DNA from: JANXXV01 sp038230275
Lineage (GTDB): Bacteria > Acidobacteriota > Terriglobia > Bryobacterales > Bryobacteraceae
Length of the DNA stretch: 64,000 nt
NCBI GenBank assembly: GCA_038230275.1
Contig: JBBRNO010000005.1
Coordinates: 43,211 to 107,210, forward strand
Reading direction: 5' to 3'
Below the pieces are notes generated by a model. The model was not told the DNA's origin. It ran no database searches and saw only the letters and a list, made by a program, of their open reading frames with translations. The position numbers and the translations under genes were made by a program. Positions 52,687 through 60,961 of this stretch are shown piece after piece; positions within the stretch are counted from its first letter, which is position 1; each line of letters opens with the position of its first letter.

Positions 52687-54753
52687 ATGAAAAAAGTCTT
52701 AGGGTTATGGATCGCGATGTCCGTGGGCCTGGTTGCTCAAACCGCCGAAACCATTGCATTTCGCGCAGTATTATCACCGGCGAACGAAGTGCCTGCCGTC
52801 ACCGGCCTGGCCGTCTCCGGCATGGGAACCGTCTTGCTGCATGTGGTCCGCGATAGCAGCGGCAAGATCGTCTCCGCCTCCACCGATTTCAATACCAGCT
52901 ATTCGTATCCTGGGGACGTCACATTTACAGGGATGCATGTACACAAGGGAAATGCGGGCGAAAACGGCCCCGTCACTATCAACTCCAACACTGCCTCGGT
53001 GGACGATCCTGCGGGCAGGGGCTCTCTAGTACGCCAGGGATTCACGGCGGCCACGGATGCAGCCGGCCTGGACACGGTGAACGGAATGCTCGCGAACCCG
53101 TCGGGTTTCTATTTAAATGTGCATACAACCATCAACCCCGGCGGCGTGATGCGCGGTCAGTTGCAGCGCGCCGACATGCTGGTGTTGATGGCCCAGATGA
53201 GTCCGAAAAATGAAGTGCCGGCCAGTGATTCAGGTGGCAGCGGCGTTGCTAGCGTGATTGTTCTGGCAACGCGCGATTCGAACGGCACTTTGACCTCCGG
53301 CCTGGTTACCTTCGACGTGAACTACACTGGCTTTACCGACCCAACGACGTTTACCGGATTTCACATTCACCAAGGCCCGGCCGGCGTGAATGGCCCAGTC
53401 ACCATCAACACCGGAATCAACGGAGCGGCCAATGCGGTAACGGCCAACCCCAATGGCGGCAATCTGCACTTTGATGTGGAAGTGGCCGTCGGCAACGCCG
53501 CCGCCGCGGAGACATTGAACACCTTGTTTTCAAATCCCGCCGGAACCTATATTAATCTGCACACCACCGTGTTTCCGGGCGGCGTGATCCGCGATCAAAT
53601 GCGGCGCACGGACCGGATGAACTTCCCCGTCAACATGCTCTCGTCCGCTGAAAACCCACCCGTCGCGGGTCTGGACGCAAGCGCACCGGCGAACGTCACG
53701 GCATACACCATCCGCAATACCGATGGACAAGCAACGGCAGGTACGGTCATCTTCGATGTGAACCCCCGGTTTCCGGCTGCGGCGACCTTTACGGGACTCC
53801 ACATCCACGACGGAAAAGCTGCCGACAACGGACCGGTCACCATCAATACCGGACTGAACGGGACGAATACCGTGGTTGCCGACTCCGGTGCCGCGAATAT
53901 CTACAAGGTTGTGAACATCAATAGCACAGCGGGTTTGGCCACTCTGAACTCGCTGGTGCAGAACCCCGAAAATCACTATGTGAACCTGCACACCACGGTA
54001 AATCCCGGCGGTGCGGTGCGGTCACAGTTGATGCCGGTCAATACGGCCGTGCCGGCGGTTAGCGCGGTGATCAGCGCGGTAAGCGATCCCAATCTCAAAA
54101 CGGTTGCGCCCAGTGGCTTGATGACCATCTTCGGCACCAACCTCATCAAGGTTCCGGGCGACCTGCAAGCGTCGTCCAGCGGCGGCGTATTTCCGGTTAC
54201 CTACAATGGCACGCAAGTGACAGTCGGTGGTAAGGCTGCCCCGATTGTGGTGAATTCTCCGGGTTATCTGGTGGTGCAGCTTCCGTCCGATGCGGCGACC
54301 GGCACTTCGGATGTGGTGGTGAAGAATTCGAATGGACCCAGCGGCGCATTCAAGACGACTGTTGCCACCGTAGCACCGGCATTGTTCTTCGATTCGAATG
54401 GCGGCGTCATCTTGAAGAACTCCGACTATACGCTGGTCGGGACAGGAAACGCGGCGAAGGCCGGTGATATTGTGTTGATCTACTCCACCGGTTTAGGTTC
54501 CATTGCCGGTTTGACGGCCGGAACACTAACGCCAGCTCCCACTGGCGCCTCCGGTCTATTCAACACCGCGCCGGTAAAGGTGACCATCGGCGGAAAGGAC
54601 GCAGCGGTGATTTACTCCATCGCCTCGCCGGGGTTCGTGGGCCTGTATCAGACGGCGGTGACCATACCGTCCGGCGCTGGTACAGGAAAGGTGCCGGTCG
54701 TGGTGACCAGCGGCAGCACTGCGTCGAACACGGTCACTATCCTGCTGCAGTAG
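52687..54753 (+). CDS. triple CHRD-domain protein with Solibacter-type C-terminal domain
   Basis: A 688-residue secreted protein. The signal peptide (MKKVLGLWIAMSVGLVAQTA) is followed by three CHRD repeats at about residues 25-160, 165-305 and 310-455. Each carries a FTGxHIHxG core (TFTGMHVHKGNAGENGPVTI, TFTGFHIHQGPAGVNGPVTI, TFTGLHIHDGKAADNGPVTI). The C-terminal 230 residues (VAPSGLMTIFGTNL, TVGGKAAPIVVNSPGYLVVQ, GKVPVVVTSGSTASNTVTI) match the TIGR03437-type domain known mainly from Solibacter. CHRD domains were first seen in chordin; their bacterial role is unknown, perhaps adhesion or binding. The ATG at 52687 directly precedes the leader. Confidence 0.93.
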   Translation: MKKVLGLWIAMSVGLVAQTAETIAFRAVLSPANEVPAVTGLAVSGMGTVLLHVVRDSSGKIVSASTDFNTSYSYPGDVTFTGMHVHKGNAGENGPVTINSNTASVDDPAGRGSLVRQGFTAATDAAGLDTVNGMLANPSGFYLNVHTTINPGGVMRGQLQRADMLVLMAQMSPKNEVPASDSGGSGVASVIVLATRDSNGTLTSGLVTFDVNYTGFTDPTTFTGFHIHQGPAGVNGPVTINTGINGAANAVTANPNGGNLHFDVEVAVGNAAAAETLNTLFSNPAGTYINLHTTVFPGGVIRDQMRRTDRMNFPVNMLSSAENPPVAGLDASAPANVTAYTIRNTDGQATAGTVIFDVNPRFPAAATFTGLHIHDGKAADNGPVTINTGLNGTNTVVADSGAANIYKVVNINSTAGLATLNSLVQNPENHYVNLHTTVNPGGAVRSQLMPVNTAVPAVSAVISAVSDPNLKTVAPSGLMTIFGTNLIKVPGDLQASSSGGVFPVTYNGTQVTVGGKAAPIVVNSPGYLVVQLPSDAATGTSDVVVKNSNGPSGAFKTTVATVAPALFFDSNGGVILKNSDYTLVGTGNAAKAGDIVLIYSTGLGSIAGLTAGTLTPAPTGASGLFNTAPVKVTIGGKDAAVIYSIASPGFVGLYQTAVTIPSGAGTGKVPVVVTSGSTASNTVTILLQ

Positions 54754-54762
54754 AGGCAAAAT

Positions 54763-54797
54763 GGAAGCGGCTCCGAAGTTGATTCGGGGCCGCTTCC
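54763..54797. terminator. strong hairpin between convergent genes
   Basis: A 15-bp stem GGAAGCGGCTCCGAA/TTCGGGGCCGCTTCC (one G-U wobble) with a 5-base loop. It lies in the 46-bp gap between the convergent CHRD and ketosynthase genes. It is a likely bidirectional terminator, although a T-run is lacking on both sides (GTTC follows). Confidence 0.65.
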
Positions 54798-54799
54798 GT

Positions 54800-56047
54800 T
54801 CAAACCCGCTTCAGTACCATGGCTGAGTTCTTACTTCCGAAGGCAATGCAATTTGCCACCGCATTCTCAATCTGCAGCACTCTTCCATTCTTCGGCACGT
54901 AATCCAGGTCGCATTCCGGATCCGGAACGTCCACATTGATCGTAGGCGGCACAAACCCATCGCGCATGGCCAGCAAGGTTGTGGCGATGCCCGCTGCACC
55001 GCACGCCCCTTGGGGATGCCCGATCATGCTTTTTAAAGACGATCCGGCGAAGCGATAGGCATGTTTTCCAAACGCCAATTTCACCGCGCGCGTCTCAATC
55101 CTGTCGTTCAGCTCAGTGGAGGTACCGTGATAACTGAGATACTGAATTTCATCGGGCGGCAGTTCGGCTTCCTGCAACGCCAGACCGATCGCGCGAGCCG
55201 GTTCTTCTCCGCACTCCTCCAATCGCACACGGTGAAACGCTTCACAGGTGGAGCCATATCCGGCAATTTCGCCATAAATCCGTGCGCCGCGATTCTTCGC
55301 CCGTTCCATTTCTTCGAGCACGAAAAACCACGAGCCCTCCCCAAGAACGAAGCCGTCGCGATCCTTTGAGAACGGCCGTGAGGCCAGCTCCGGAGTTTCA
55401 TTCCAACGCGACGCCAGGATTCGCATGAGAATAAATCCGCGCAAGATCAACGGTGCGATGGGCGCGTCCACGCCTCCAGCCACCATGCAGTCCAGCATGC
55501 CGTAGCGGATATGCCGGAAAGCGTAGCCAAGGGCATCGGTGGAGGAAGTACATCCAGTGGAGATCAGGTGGCTCAACCCGCGCAGTCCAAATTTCATGGA
55601 CACTTCACTGGCCAGCGTTCCAGGCGTAGACGTGGGGATGACATATACGCTGCACTGCTTCTGCTTGCCTTCGTAATAGAGCCGGTATTGGTCTTCTGTG
55701 AATTCCTGGCTTGCTCCGCCTGAGCCCACCATCACGCCGATTTGCCGCAGTGCGTCGCGGTCCATCGATGCAGTGTTCAATCCCGCGTCGGCAAGGGCCT
55801 CCCCGGCCGCGGCGACGGCCAGCGGCACCACGCGGGAGACATGCCGACGGTCCTTCGGAGCGACATACAAGTTCTCGTCGAATCCCGAGACTTGCCCGGC
55901 CACACGCACCGCCCACTCACTAGGGTCAAATTTAGTGATCCGGCGAACGCCGCTGACGCCGTTCTTCGTTGCCGACCAAAACGCTTCGCGCCCGATCCCA
56001 TTCGGACTGACCGCGCCGATTCCGGTAACCACAACCCGTCTCAGCAT
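54800..56047 (-). CDS. beta-ketoacyl-ACP synthase (KAS II-like), atypical
   Basis: A 415-residue thiolase-fold condensing enzyme. The active-site Cys166 (LISTGCTSSTDALG), His307 (YHGTSTELND) and His344 (SMIGHPQGACGAAG) are intact, with a conserved Lys339. The final gatekeeper loop, usually FGFGGxN in FabF, reads IAFGSKNSAMVL here. It therefore belongs to a FabF-like branch rather than housekeeping FabF. No acyl carrier protein or reductase lies nearby. It could extend a specialised acyl chain such as an aryl-polyene-like or polyketide product. Confidence 0.9.
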   Translation of the reverse strand: MLRRVVVTGIGAVSPNGIGREAFWSATKNGVSGVRRITKFDPSEWAVRVAGQVSGFDENLYVAPKDRRHVSRVVPLAVAAAGEALADAGLNTASMDRDALRQIGVMVGSGGASQEFTEDQYRLYYEGKQKQCSVYVIPTSTPGTLASEVSMKFGLRGLSHLISTGCTSSTDALGYAFRHIRYGMLDCMVAGGVDAPIAPLILRGFILMRILASRWNETPELASRPFSKDRDGFVLGEGSWFFVLEEMERAKNRGARIYGEIAGYGSTCEAFHRVRLEECGEEPARAIGLALQEAELPPDEIQYLSYHGTSTELNDRIETRAVKLAFGKHAYRFAGSSLKSMIGHPQGACGAAGIATTLLAMRDGFVPPTINVDVPDPECDLDYVPKNGRVLQIENAVANCIAFGSKNSAMVLKRV

Positions 56048-56116
56048 GCGGGTCGATGTTTGCGCCGATGTAGGAAAAGCATTGTGTTAGTATACGCTTT
56101 GTCTCGCTCAGTCACT

Positions 56117-56626
56117 ATGGATGCCGTGCAGCCCGGTTGGATTTCAAAAAAAGCACTCGACATCCTGGCCGGTATCGAAATCGGGGTCATTGGCGGCGTG
56201 GTCATGCTCTTCTGGCTGGCCATCAGCGCGCCGTTGACCGGTAATTCCTGGTGGTCGATGCTGAATCTGTTTGCTTCCCATTCTTATGGCACGCAAATGG
56301 TCCGCGAGGGTCCTGGGATGGTGACAGTTTCGGGTATCGCCATTCAACTGGCAGCAGCCGGTTTTGTAGGGGCAATTACCGGTTTTCTGGCGCCAAGCGG
56401 GCGGCTATTCGGCCTTGCTGTCACCGTCATCTGGTACGGGCTTTGCTATGGATTCTTTTGGAAACGCTACGCGCCCCTCGTTCCGGTTTACGGGTCACAG
56501 CCGCTACTGGCGATTGCATTCTTTCTCTATGGCTCGGTATTGGGCTGGCATCCCGATTTCGCGGCGCGGCTTTACATACACGATAAGGGGCCAATCACAA
56601 TATCCGAAGACGCCCCCGAAAGATAA
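56117..56626 (+). CDS. small multi-pass membrane protein
   Basis: A 169-residue protein with four hydrophobic segments (GIEIGVIGGVVMLFWLAISA, IAIQLAAAGFVGAITGFLAP, LFGLAVTVIWYGLCYGFFW, LLAIAFFLYGSVLGWHPDF). No known family is recognised. The ATG at 56117 is chosen because the open frame upstream reads through the divergent ketosynthase gene. The stop is followed 2 bp later by the next ATG, so it heads the operon with the esterase genes. Confidence 0.75.
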   Translation: MDAVQPGWISKKALDILAGIEIGVIGGVVMLFWLAISAPLTGNSWWSMLNLFASHSYGTQMVREGPGMVTVSGIAIQLAAAGFVGAITGFLAPSGRLFGLAVTVIWYGLCYGFFWKRYAPLVPVYGSQPLLAIAFFLYGSVLGWHPDFAARLYIHDKGPITISEDAPER

Positions 56627-56628
56627 CG

Positions 56629-57585
56629 ATGCGCAGCCAGAGGCTTCACCCTACCGCACACGCGCTGCTAGACGCCATGGAGGCCGAGGGCGGCCCCGCC
56701 CTTGAATCGCTATCGCCCGCCGAAGCAAGGCAGGCAGCCATCGACGGTCTGAAACTTTCCGGAGGCGCAGCAGAACCGGTTGCGTCCATCGAAAATCTGC
56801 GTATACCCGGGCCGGATGGCCAGCCGATCCCCATCCGTATCTATACGCCGAATACCGCTGGCCCCAGGCCGGCCATGGTGTACTTTCACGGTGGTGGCTG
56901 GGTGGTTTGCGATCTGGACACGCACCATGTGGTTTGTACCGCGATCGCCAATCGCGCGGGCGCGGTCGTAGTGGCAGTGGACTACCGGCTCTCGCCCGAG
57001 CATAAATTTCCCGCGGCGGTGAACGACTGTTATGCGGCGACGGTCTGGGTAGCCGCGAATGCCGAACGCCTCGGCATTGATCCGAAAAAGATCACCGTGG
57101 GAGGAGACAGCGCCGGTGGGAATCTGGGCGCGGTGATGTGCCTGATCAGCAGGCAGCAGTGCGGACCGTCGATCGCGCTGCAGGTGTTAGTGTATCCAGT
57201 TACGGATCTCTCCACCTTTGAGAGACCCTCGTATCGCGAGTTCGCCAAGGATCACCACCTTACCAAAGCGGAGATGGAATGGTTCCGCGGGCATTACCTG
57301 GCGCGAGACGAAGATGGCCGGAATCCGTACGCATCCCCGCTGCTGGCCGAAGACCTTCATGGGCTTCCTCCCGCGCTTGTGATCACCGCCGAATGCGATC
57401 CGCTGCGCGACGAAGGCGAGGCCTATGCCAAGCGCCTGGAACAAGCGGGTGTTCCAGTAACCTGCACGCGTTACGAAGGAATGATTCACCCGTTTTTCTC
57501 GTTGTCCGGCGCCATCCCGCGGGCGTTGGACGCCATTCAGCAAGTAGCCGAGGCAGTCCGCACGACTGGAAATGGTCCCCTATGA
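56629..57585 (+). CDS. alpha/beta hydrolase, hormone-sensitive lipase family
   Basis: A 318-residue esterase. The oxyanion motif HGGG (VYFHGGGWVV, residues 87-90) and nucleophile GDSAGG (Ser161) define the HSL (family IV) group. The acid (ECDPLRDEG) and His (MIHPFFSLSG) complete the triad. It would hydrolyse short-chain esters in the cytoplasm, as it has no signal peptide. The frame begins 2 bp after the preceding stop and ends with an ATGA overlap on the next gene. Confidence 0.93.
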   Translation: MRSQRLHPTAHALLDAMEAEGGPALESLSPAEARQAAIDGLKLSGGAAEPVASIENLRIPGPDGQPIPIRIYTPNTAGPRPAMVYFHGGGWVVCDLDTHHVVCTAIANRAGAVVVAVDYRLSPEHKFPAAVNDCYAATVWVAANAERLGIDPKKITVGGDSAGGNLGAVMCLISRQQCGPSIALQVLVYPVTDLSTFERPSYREFAKDHHLTKAEMEWFRGHYLARDEDGRNPYASPLLAEDLHGLPPALVITAECDPLRDEGEAYAKRLEQAGVPVTCTRYEGMIHPFFSLSGAIPRALDAIQQVAEAVRTTGNGPL

Positions 57586-59354
57586 AAACTGCCGCTTTCT
57601 TCTTCCTCTGCGTTACGGCGCTCGCTTGCGCTGAGGAATACGCTCTTGGTCCCGACTCACAACCGCAATCCGGAGTGCCCAAAGGAACCGTCACCAAATA
57701 CAAATTGGAACCGGGCAAATTCTACCCCGGTACGCCGCACAACTATTCCGTATACGTTCCGGCGCAATACGACGCAACGAAGCCGTCGCCGTTCATGATT
57801 TTCCTGGATGGCAGCGGGTTGATCGGAAATAACGTGCGCGTCCCGGTGGTCTTCGACAACCTCATTGCCAAGCGCGATCTTCCGCCGCTCATCGGCATCT
57901 TCGTCGATCCCGGCGTCCTGCCTACGGTAAGCGGCCAGGCCCAGAATCGCTTCGAACGGGTCTTCGAGTATGACTCGCTAAGCGACCGCTATTCGCGATT
58001 CCTCGTTGAGGAACTAATCCCCGAAGTTGCGAAGAAGTACAATCTCTCGAAAGACCCCAACGCCCGTGCACTTTCCGGAGTCAGTACCGGCGCGGTGGGC
58101 GCGTTCATGGCCGCATGGAATCGGCCGGACCAGTTCCGCCGTGTGCTTAGCTTCATCGGAACCTTTGTGGCGATGAAGGGCGCAGATGCACTGCCGGCAC
58201 TGATCCGCAGAACCGAACCGAAACCCATCCGTGTCTTCCTGCAAGCGGGCAAGAACGACCACATTGTCCCGACGCAACCATACGGCACCTTTTTTGGCGG
58301 CAACTGGCCGGTGAACAATCGAGTGATGCTGGAGGCACTCGAATCGACTGGCTATGATGCCAAGCTCGCGCTGGGAGACGAGGGGCACAATATGAAGCAC
58401 GGTGCCGCCATCATGCCTGAGGCGCTTCGCTGGCTTTGGCGCGACTATCCTAATTCAATCGTAGCCAAGGAACCAGCCGCCATCAGTCAAGCCGGATGGG
58501 ACCCGCGGGGCAAGGTCTTCTCCACCGTTTGGATGGACAAGCCATGGCAGCAGGTTGGCGAAAGCTACGGGTCGGTTTCCAGTCCCGCCGCGGACAGGAA
58601 TGGCAACGTGTACTTCGCCGACTCGACCGCGAACCGAATATACAAGTCGGACGCTGATGGTAACGTGACGTTGTTCAAAAATAATTCGAACGGCGTCAAG
58701 GCCCTTGCGGTCGGGCCGGGCGGACGCCTGTATGGATTGCAAAGCGGGAGTAAGCGCATCGTTTCTTATGGCCCTGGCGGTGACGAGAAAGTAGTGGCGT
58801 CCAACGTGGATGCCAACGGTGTTGCTGTCAACGCCAAAGGCGGCGTCTATTTTGCGGATGCCGTCCGCAAGACCATCGGTTATGTGGATGCCCGCGGCCA
58901 ACTGAGAACCGTCTATAGCGGTGGCGAAATCGCGGCACCATCTGCGGTGGCACTGTCGCCCGATCAAGCCATGCTGGTAGTCGCGGATGCGCAATCCAGG
59001 TTCAGTTGGTCGTTTCAGCTAACCGCTGATGGTTCCTTGACCAACGGCGAGCCGTTCTATCGTCTGGAGATGCCGGAATCAGGATGGATGAGCGGCGTGC
59101 AAAGCGTGACGCTGGATACCATCGGACAGGTTTACTTTGCCACTGGAATTGGATTGCAAGTCTGCGAGGCAAACGGCCGCGTGGCACAGATCTTGAATCC
59201 TCCGGAACACGGCATGATTACCAGCCTTGCGTTTGGGGGAAAGAGTCTCAATTGGCTCTATGTTTCCCAGGGTGGAAAACTTTTCAGGCGCCCGGTGAAA
59301 GTGTCCGGAGTGTTTGCCGATACACCGGCATCGCTGCCGAAGCCACCGCTGTAA
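57582..59354 (+). CDS. secreted esterase fused to an SMP-30/NHL-type propeller
   Basis: A 590-residue protein. A signal peptide (MKTAAFFFLCVTALACAEEY) is followed by an enterochelin-esterase-like domain (residues 40-290, nucleophile GVSTG, Ser168; LALGDEGHNMKHGAA with the likely His). A propeller domain (residues 300-590; SSPAADRNGNVYFADSTANR, AVNAKGGVYFADAVRKTIG) follows, of SMP-30/gluconolactonase type. The combination suggests an enzyme for sugar esters and lactones in the periplasm. The ATG at 57582 overlaps the stop of the previous gene. Confidence 0.88.
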   Translation: MKTAAFFFLCVTALACAEEYALGPDSQPQSGVPKGTVTKYKLEPGKFYPGTPHNYSVYVPAQYDATKPSPFMIFLDGSGLIGNNVRVPVVFDNLIAKRDLPPLIGIFVDPGVLPTVSGQAQNRFERVFEYDSLSDRYSRFLVEELIPEVAKKYNLSKDPNARALSGVSTGAVGAFMAAWNRPDQFRRVLSFIGTFVAMKGADALPALIRRTEPKPIRVFLQAGKNDHIVPTQPYGTFFGGNWPVNNRVMLEALESTGYDAKLALGDEGHNMKHGAAIMPEALRWLWRDYPNSIVAKEPAAISQAGWDPRGKVFSTVWMDKPWQQVGESYGSVSSPAADRNGNVYFADSTANRIYKSDADGNVTLFKNNSNGVKALAVGPGGRLYGLQSGSKRIVSYGPGGDEKVVASNVDANGVAVNAKGGVYFADAVRKTIGYVDARGQLRTVYSGGEIAAPSAVALSPDQAMLVVADAQSRFSWSFQLTADGSLTNGEPFYRLEMPESGWMSGVQSVTLDTIGQVYFATGIGLQVCEANGRVAQILNPPEHGMITSLAFGGKSLNWLYVSQGGKLFRRPVKVSGVFADTPASLPKPPL

Positions 59355-59497
59355 GGGCCGCCTCCAGTTTCCGCTCTGCGCGCTTCCTCCAACCGGGTGA
59401 GGTACTCCGCCGCAGTGGAAGCTTTGAGCCGTCCCTTCATGACCCGATAACGAAACGAGAGTTGCAAATCCGCGAAGAGTCCGCAAGAATGTGAACC

Positions 59498-60637
59498 ATG
59501 ACCCCGAACATGCTTGGCGCCTATGGTGAATGGGCCGCGCAGTCCATGCAAGACCCGCCCCGGCTGTCTTTCCGGCAACCCATGTTTGCCAATGCAGACG
59601 CGTGGCGGCCGGTTGCGCGGGCGCGCTATCGGGAATTGCTCCTCGGCCCCGCAGGCGCGGCGACGCCTATTCCTGTCGTTCAACATCATCTGGAATTCGA
59701 TGGGTTGTCCATTGAGCATCTGCATTGGCAACTGCCCTACGGCCCACCCACGGAGGCGCTGGTCCTCAAGCCCGCCGGAGCCACCGGTAAACTGCCCGGC
59801 ATCGTCGGCCTGCATGACCACGGCGGAAACAAGTATTTCGGTCTGCGCAAAATCACCCGCATGTCCAACGACCCGCACCCGGCCATGCTTCGCCATCAGC
59901 AGCAATACTACAGCGGTCTGGCCTGGGCCAATGAATTGGCGCGCCGCGGTTACGTTGTGGTGGTACACGACACATTCACGTTCGGAAGCCGGCGCATGCG
60001 GCTCGCGGATGTGCCGGGGAATATTCGCAATAACATGGTGGAGGCGAACCCGGAAGCGGAAGACGAAATTCAGCGCTACAACCAGTTCGCCGGAGCTCAT
60101 GAGCATCTCATCGCCAAGAGCCTGTTCAGCGCCGGCATGACCTGGCCCGGAGTGTTCGTATTCGACGATCAACGCGCCCTCGATTACCTTGCCTCACGGC
60201 CCGACGTGGATGCTACCAGAATCGGCTGCGCGGGACTATCCGGTGGCGGTCTGCGAACCGTAATGCTGACCGGTGCCGATGAGCGGATCCGCTGTTCCTG
60301 TTGCGTGGGGATGATGACCACGTGGCGTGATTACCTGCTGAACAAGAGCCACACCCACACCTGGATGTGCTACGTGCCCGGGTTGCCGCGCGATTTGGAT
60401 TATCCCGAAGTGCTGGGCCTCGGCGTGCCGAACCCCATACTGGTGTTGAACAACCGGCAGGACGCACTTTTCACCATGCCGGAGATGGAACGCGCGGACC
60501 GAATCCTGACCGAAGTCTACAAGAAGGCCGGCGCCCCGGATCACTACCGTGGTAGCTTCTACGATGGCCCGCACAAGTTTGACCGCGATATGCAGAAGGA
60601 AGCGTTCGCCTGGTTCGACCGCTGGCTCAAGAGCTAA
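59498..60637 (+). CDS. alpha/beta hydrolase, acetylxylan-esterase-like
   Basis: A 379-residue hydrolase. Features are PGIVGLHDHGGNKYFGL (oxyanion region), the nucleophile GCAGLSGGGLRT (Ser248), NNRQDALFTMPEM (acid) and a C-terminal His in SFYDGPHKFD. A cap region with YVVVVHDTFTFGSRRM links to the acetylxylan esterase/prolyl oligopeptidase branch. No signal peptide is seen. The 143-bp gap before it holds no recognisable gene. The Imm53 gene starts 3 bp after its stop. Confidence 0.88.
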   Translation: MTPNMLGAYGEWAAQSMQDPPRLSFRQPMFANADAWRPVARARYRELLLGPAGAATPIPVVQHHLEFDGLSIEHLHWQLPYGPPTEALVLKPAGATGKLPGIVGLHDHGGNKYFGLRKITRMSNDPHPAMLRHQQQYYSGLAWANELARRGYVVVVHDTFTFGSRRMRLADVPGNIRNNMVEANPEAEDEIQRYNQFAGAHEHLIAKSLFSAGMTWPGVFVFDDQRALDYLASRPDVDATRIGCAGLSGGGLRTVMLTGADERIRCSCCVGMMTTWRDYLLNKSHTHTWMCYVPGLPRDLDYPEVLGLGVPNPILVLNNRQDALFTMPEMERADRILTEVYKKAGAPDHYRGSFYDGPHKFDRDMQKEAFAWFDRWLKS

Positions 60638-60639
60638 CT

Positions 60640-60957
60640 ATGGACTCCATTCAATGGCTGCAAACGTGGTATCACGAGCAGTGCGATAACGACTGGGAAC
60701 ACCAATACGGAATCAAGATCGATAGCCTCGATAATCCCGGCTGGGTAGTCACCATTGACCTCGCAGGGACGCCGCTGGAAGACGCCTCGATGCCGCCCCT
60801 TGGCGAACTGTCGGAGGTCAATCATAGCGGAGTGGAAGGAAACCACACTTGGCTGAACTGCAAAGTGGAGGCCAACCAGTTTGTCGGCGCAGGCGGTCCC
60901 ACTTCGCTGTTACCGATTTGCGAAGTCTTTCAAAAGTGGGTGCGGAGTCAAAGCTGA
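60640..60957 (+). CDS. Imm53 family immunity protein, orphan
   Basis: A 105-residue protein that matches the immunity 53 family by length and motifs (IQWLQTWYHEQCDNDWEHQY, GIKIDSLDNPGWVVTIDLAG). In polymorphic toxin systems Imm53 neutralises a cognate toxin. No toxin with a secretion signal, RHS, VgrG or LXG domain lies near it. The ATG is 3 bp after the esterase stop, so it is probably translated with that gene. It may protect against toxins of neighbours. Confidence 0.85.
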   Translation: MDSIQWLQTWYHEQCDNDWEHQYGIKIDSLDNPGWVVTIDLAGTPLEDASMPPLGELSEVNHSGVEGNHTWLNCKVEANQFVGAGGPTSLLPICEVFQKWVRSQS

Positions 60958-60961
60958 CTCA

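Noticed and set aside
59258..60172. A 304-codon minus-strand frame over the esterase end, with a helical segment (VMKGRLKASTAAEYLTRLEE) in the 59355-59497 gap
   Set aside because: It overlaps two well-supported genes. The gap segment looks protein-like but is too short to claim as a relic.
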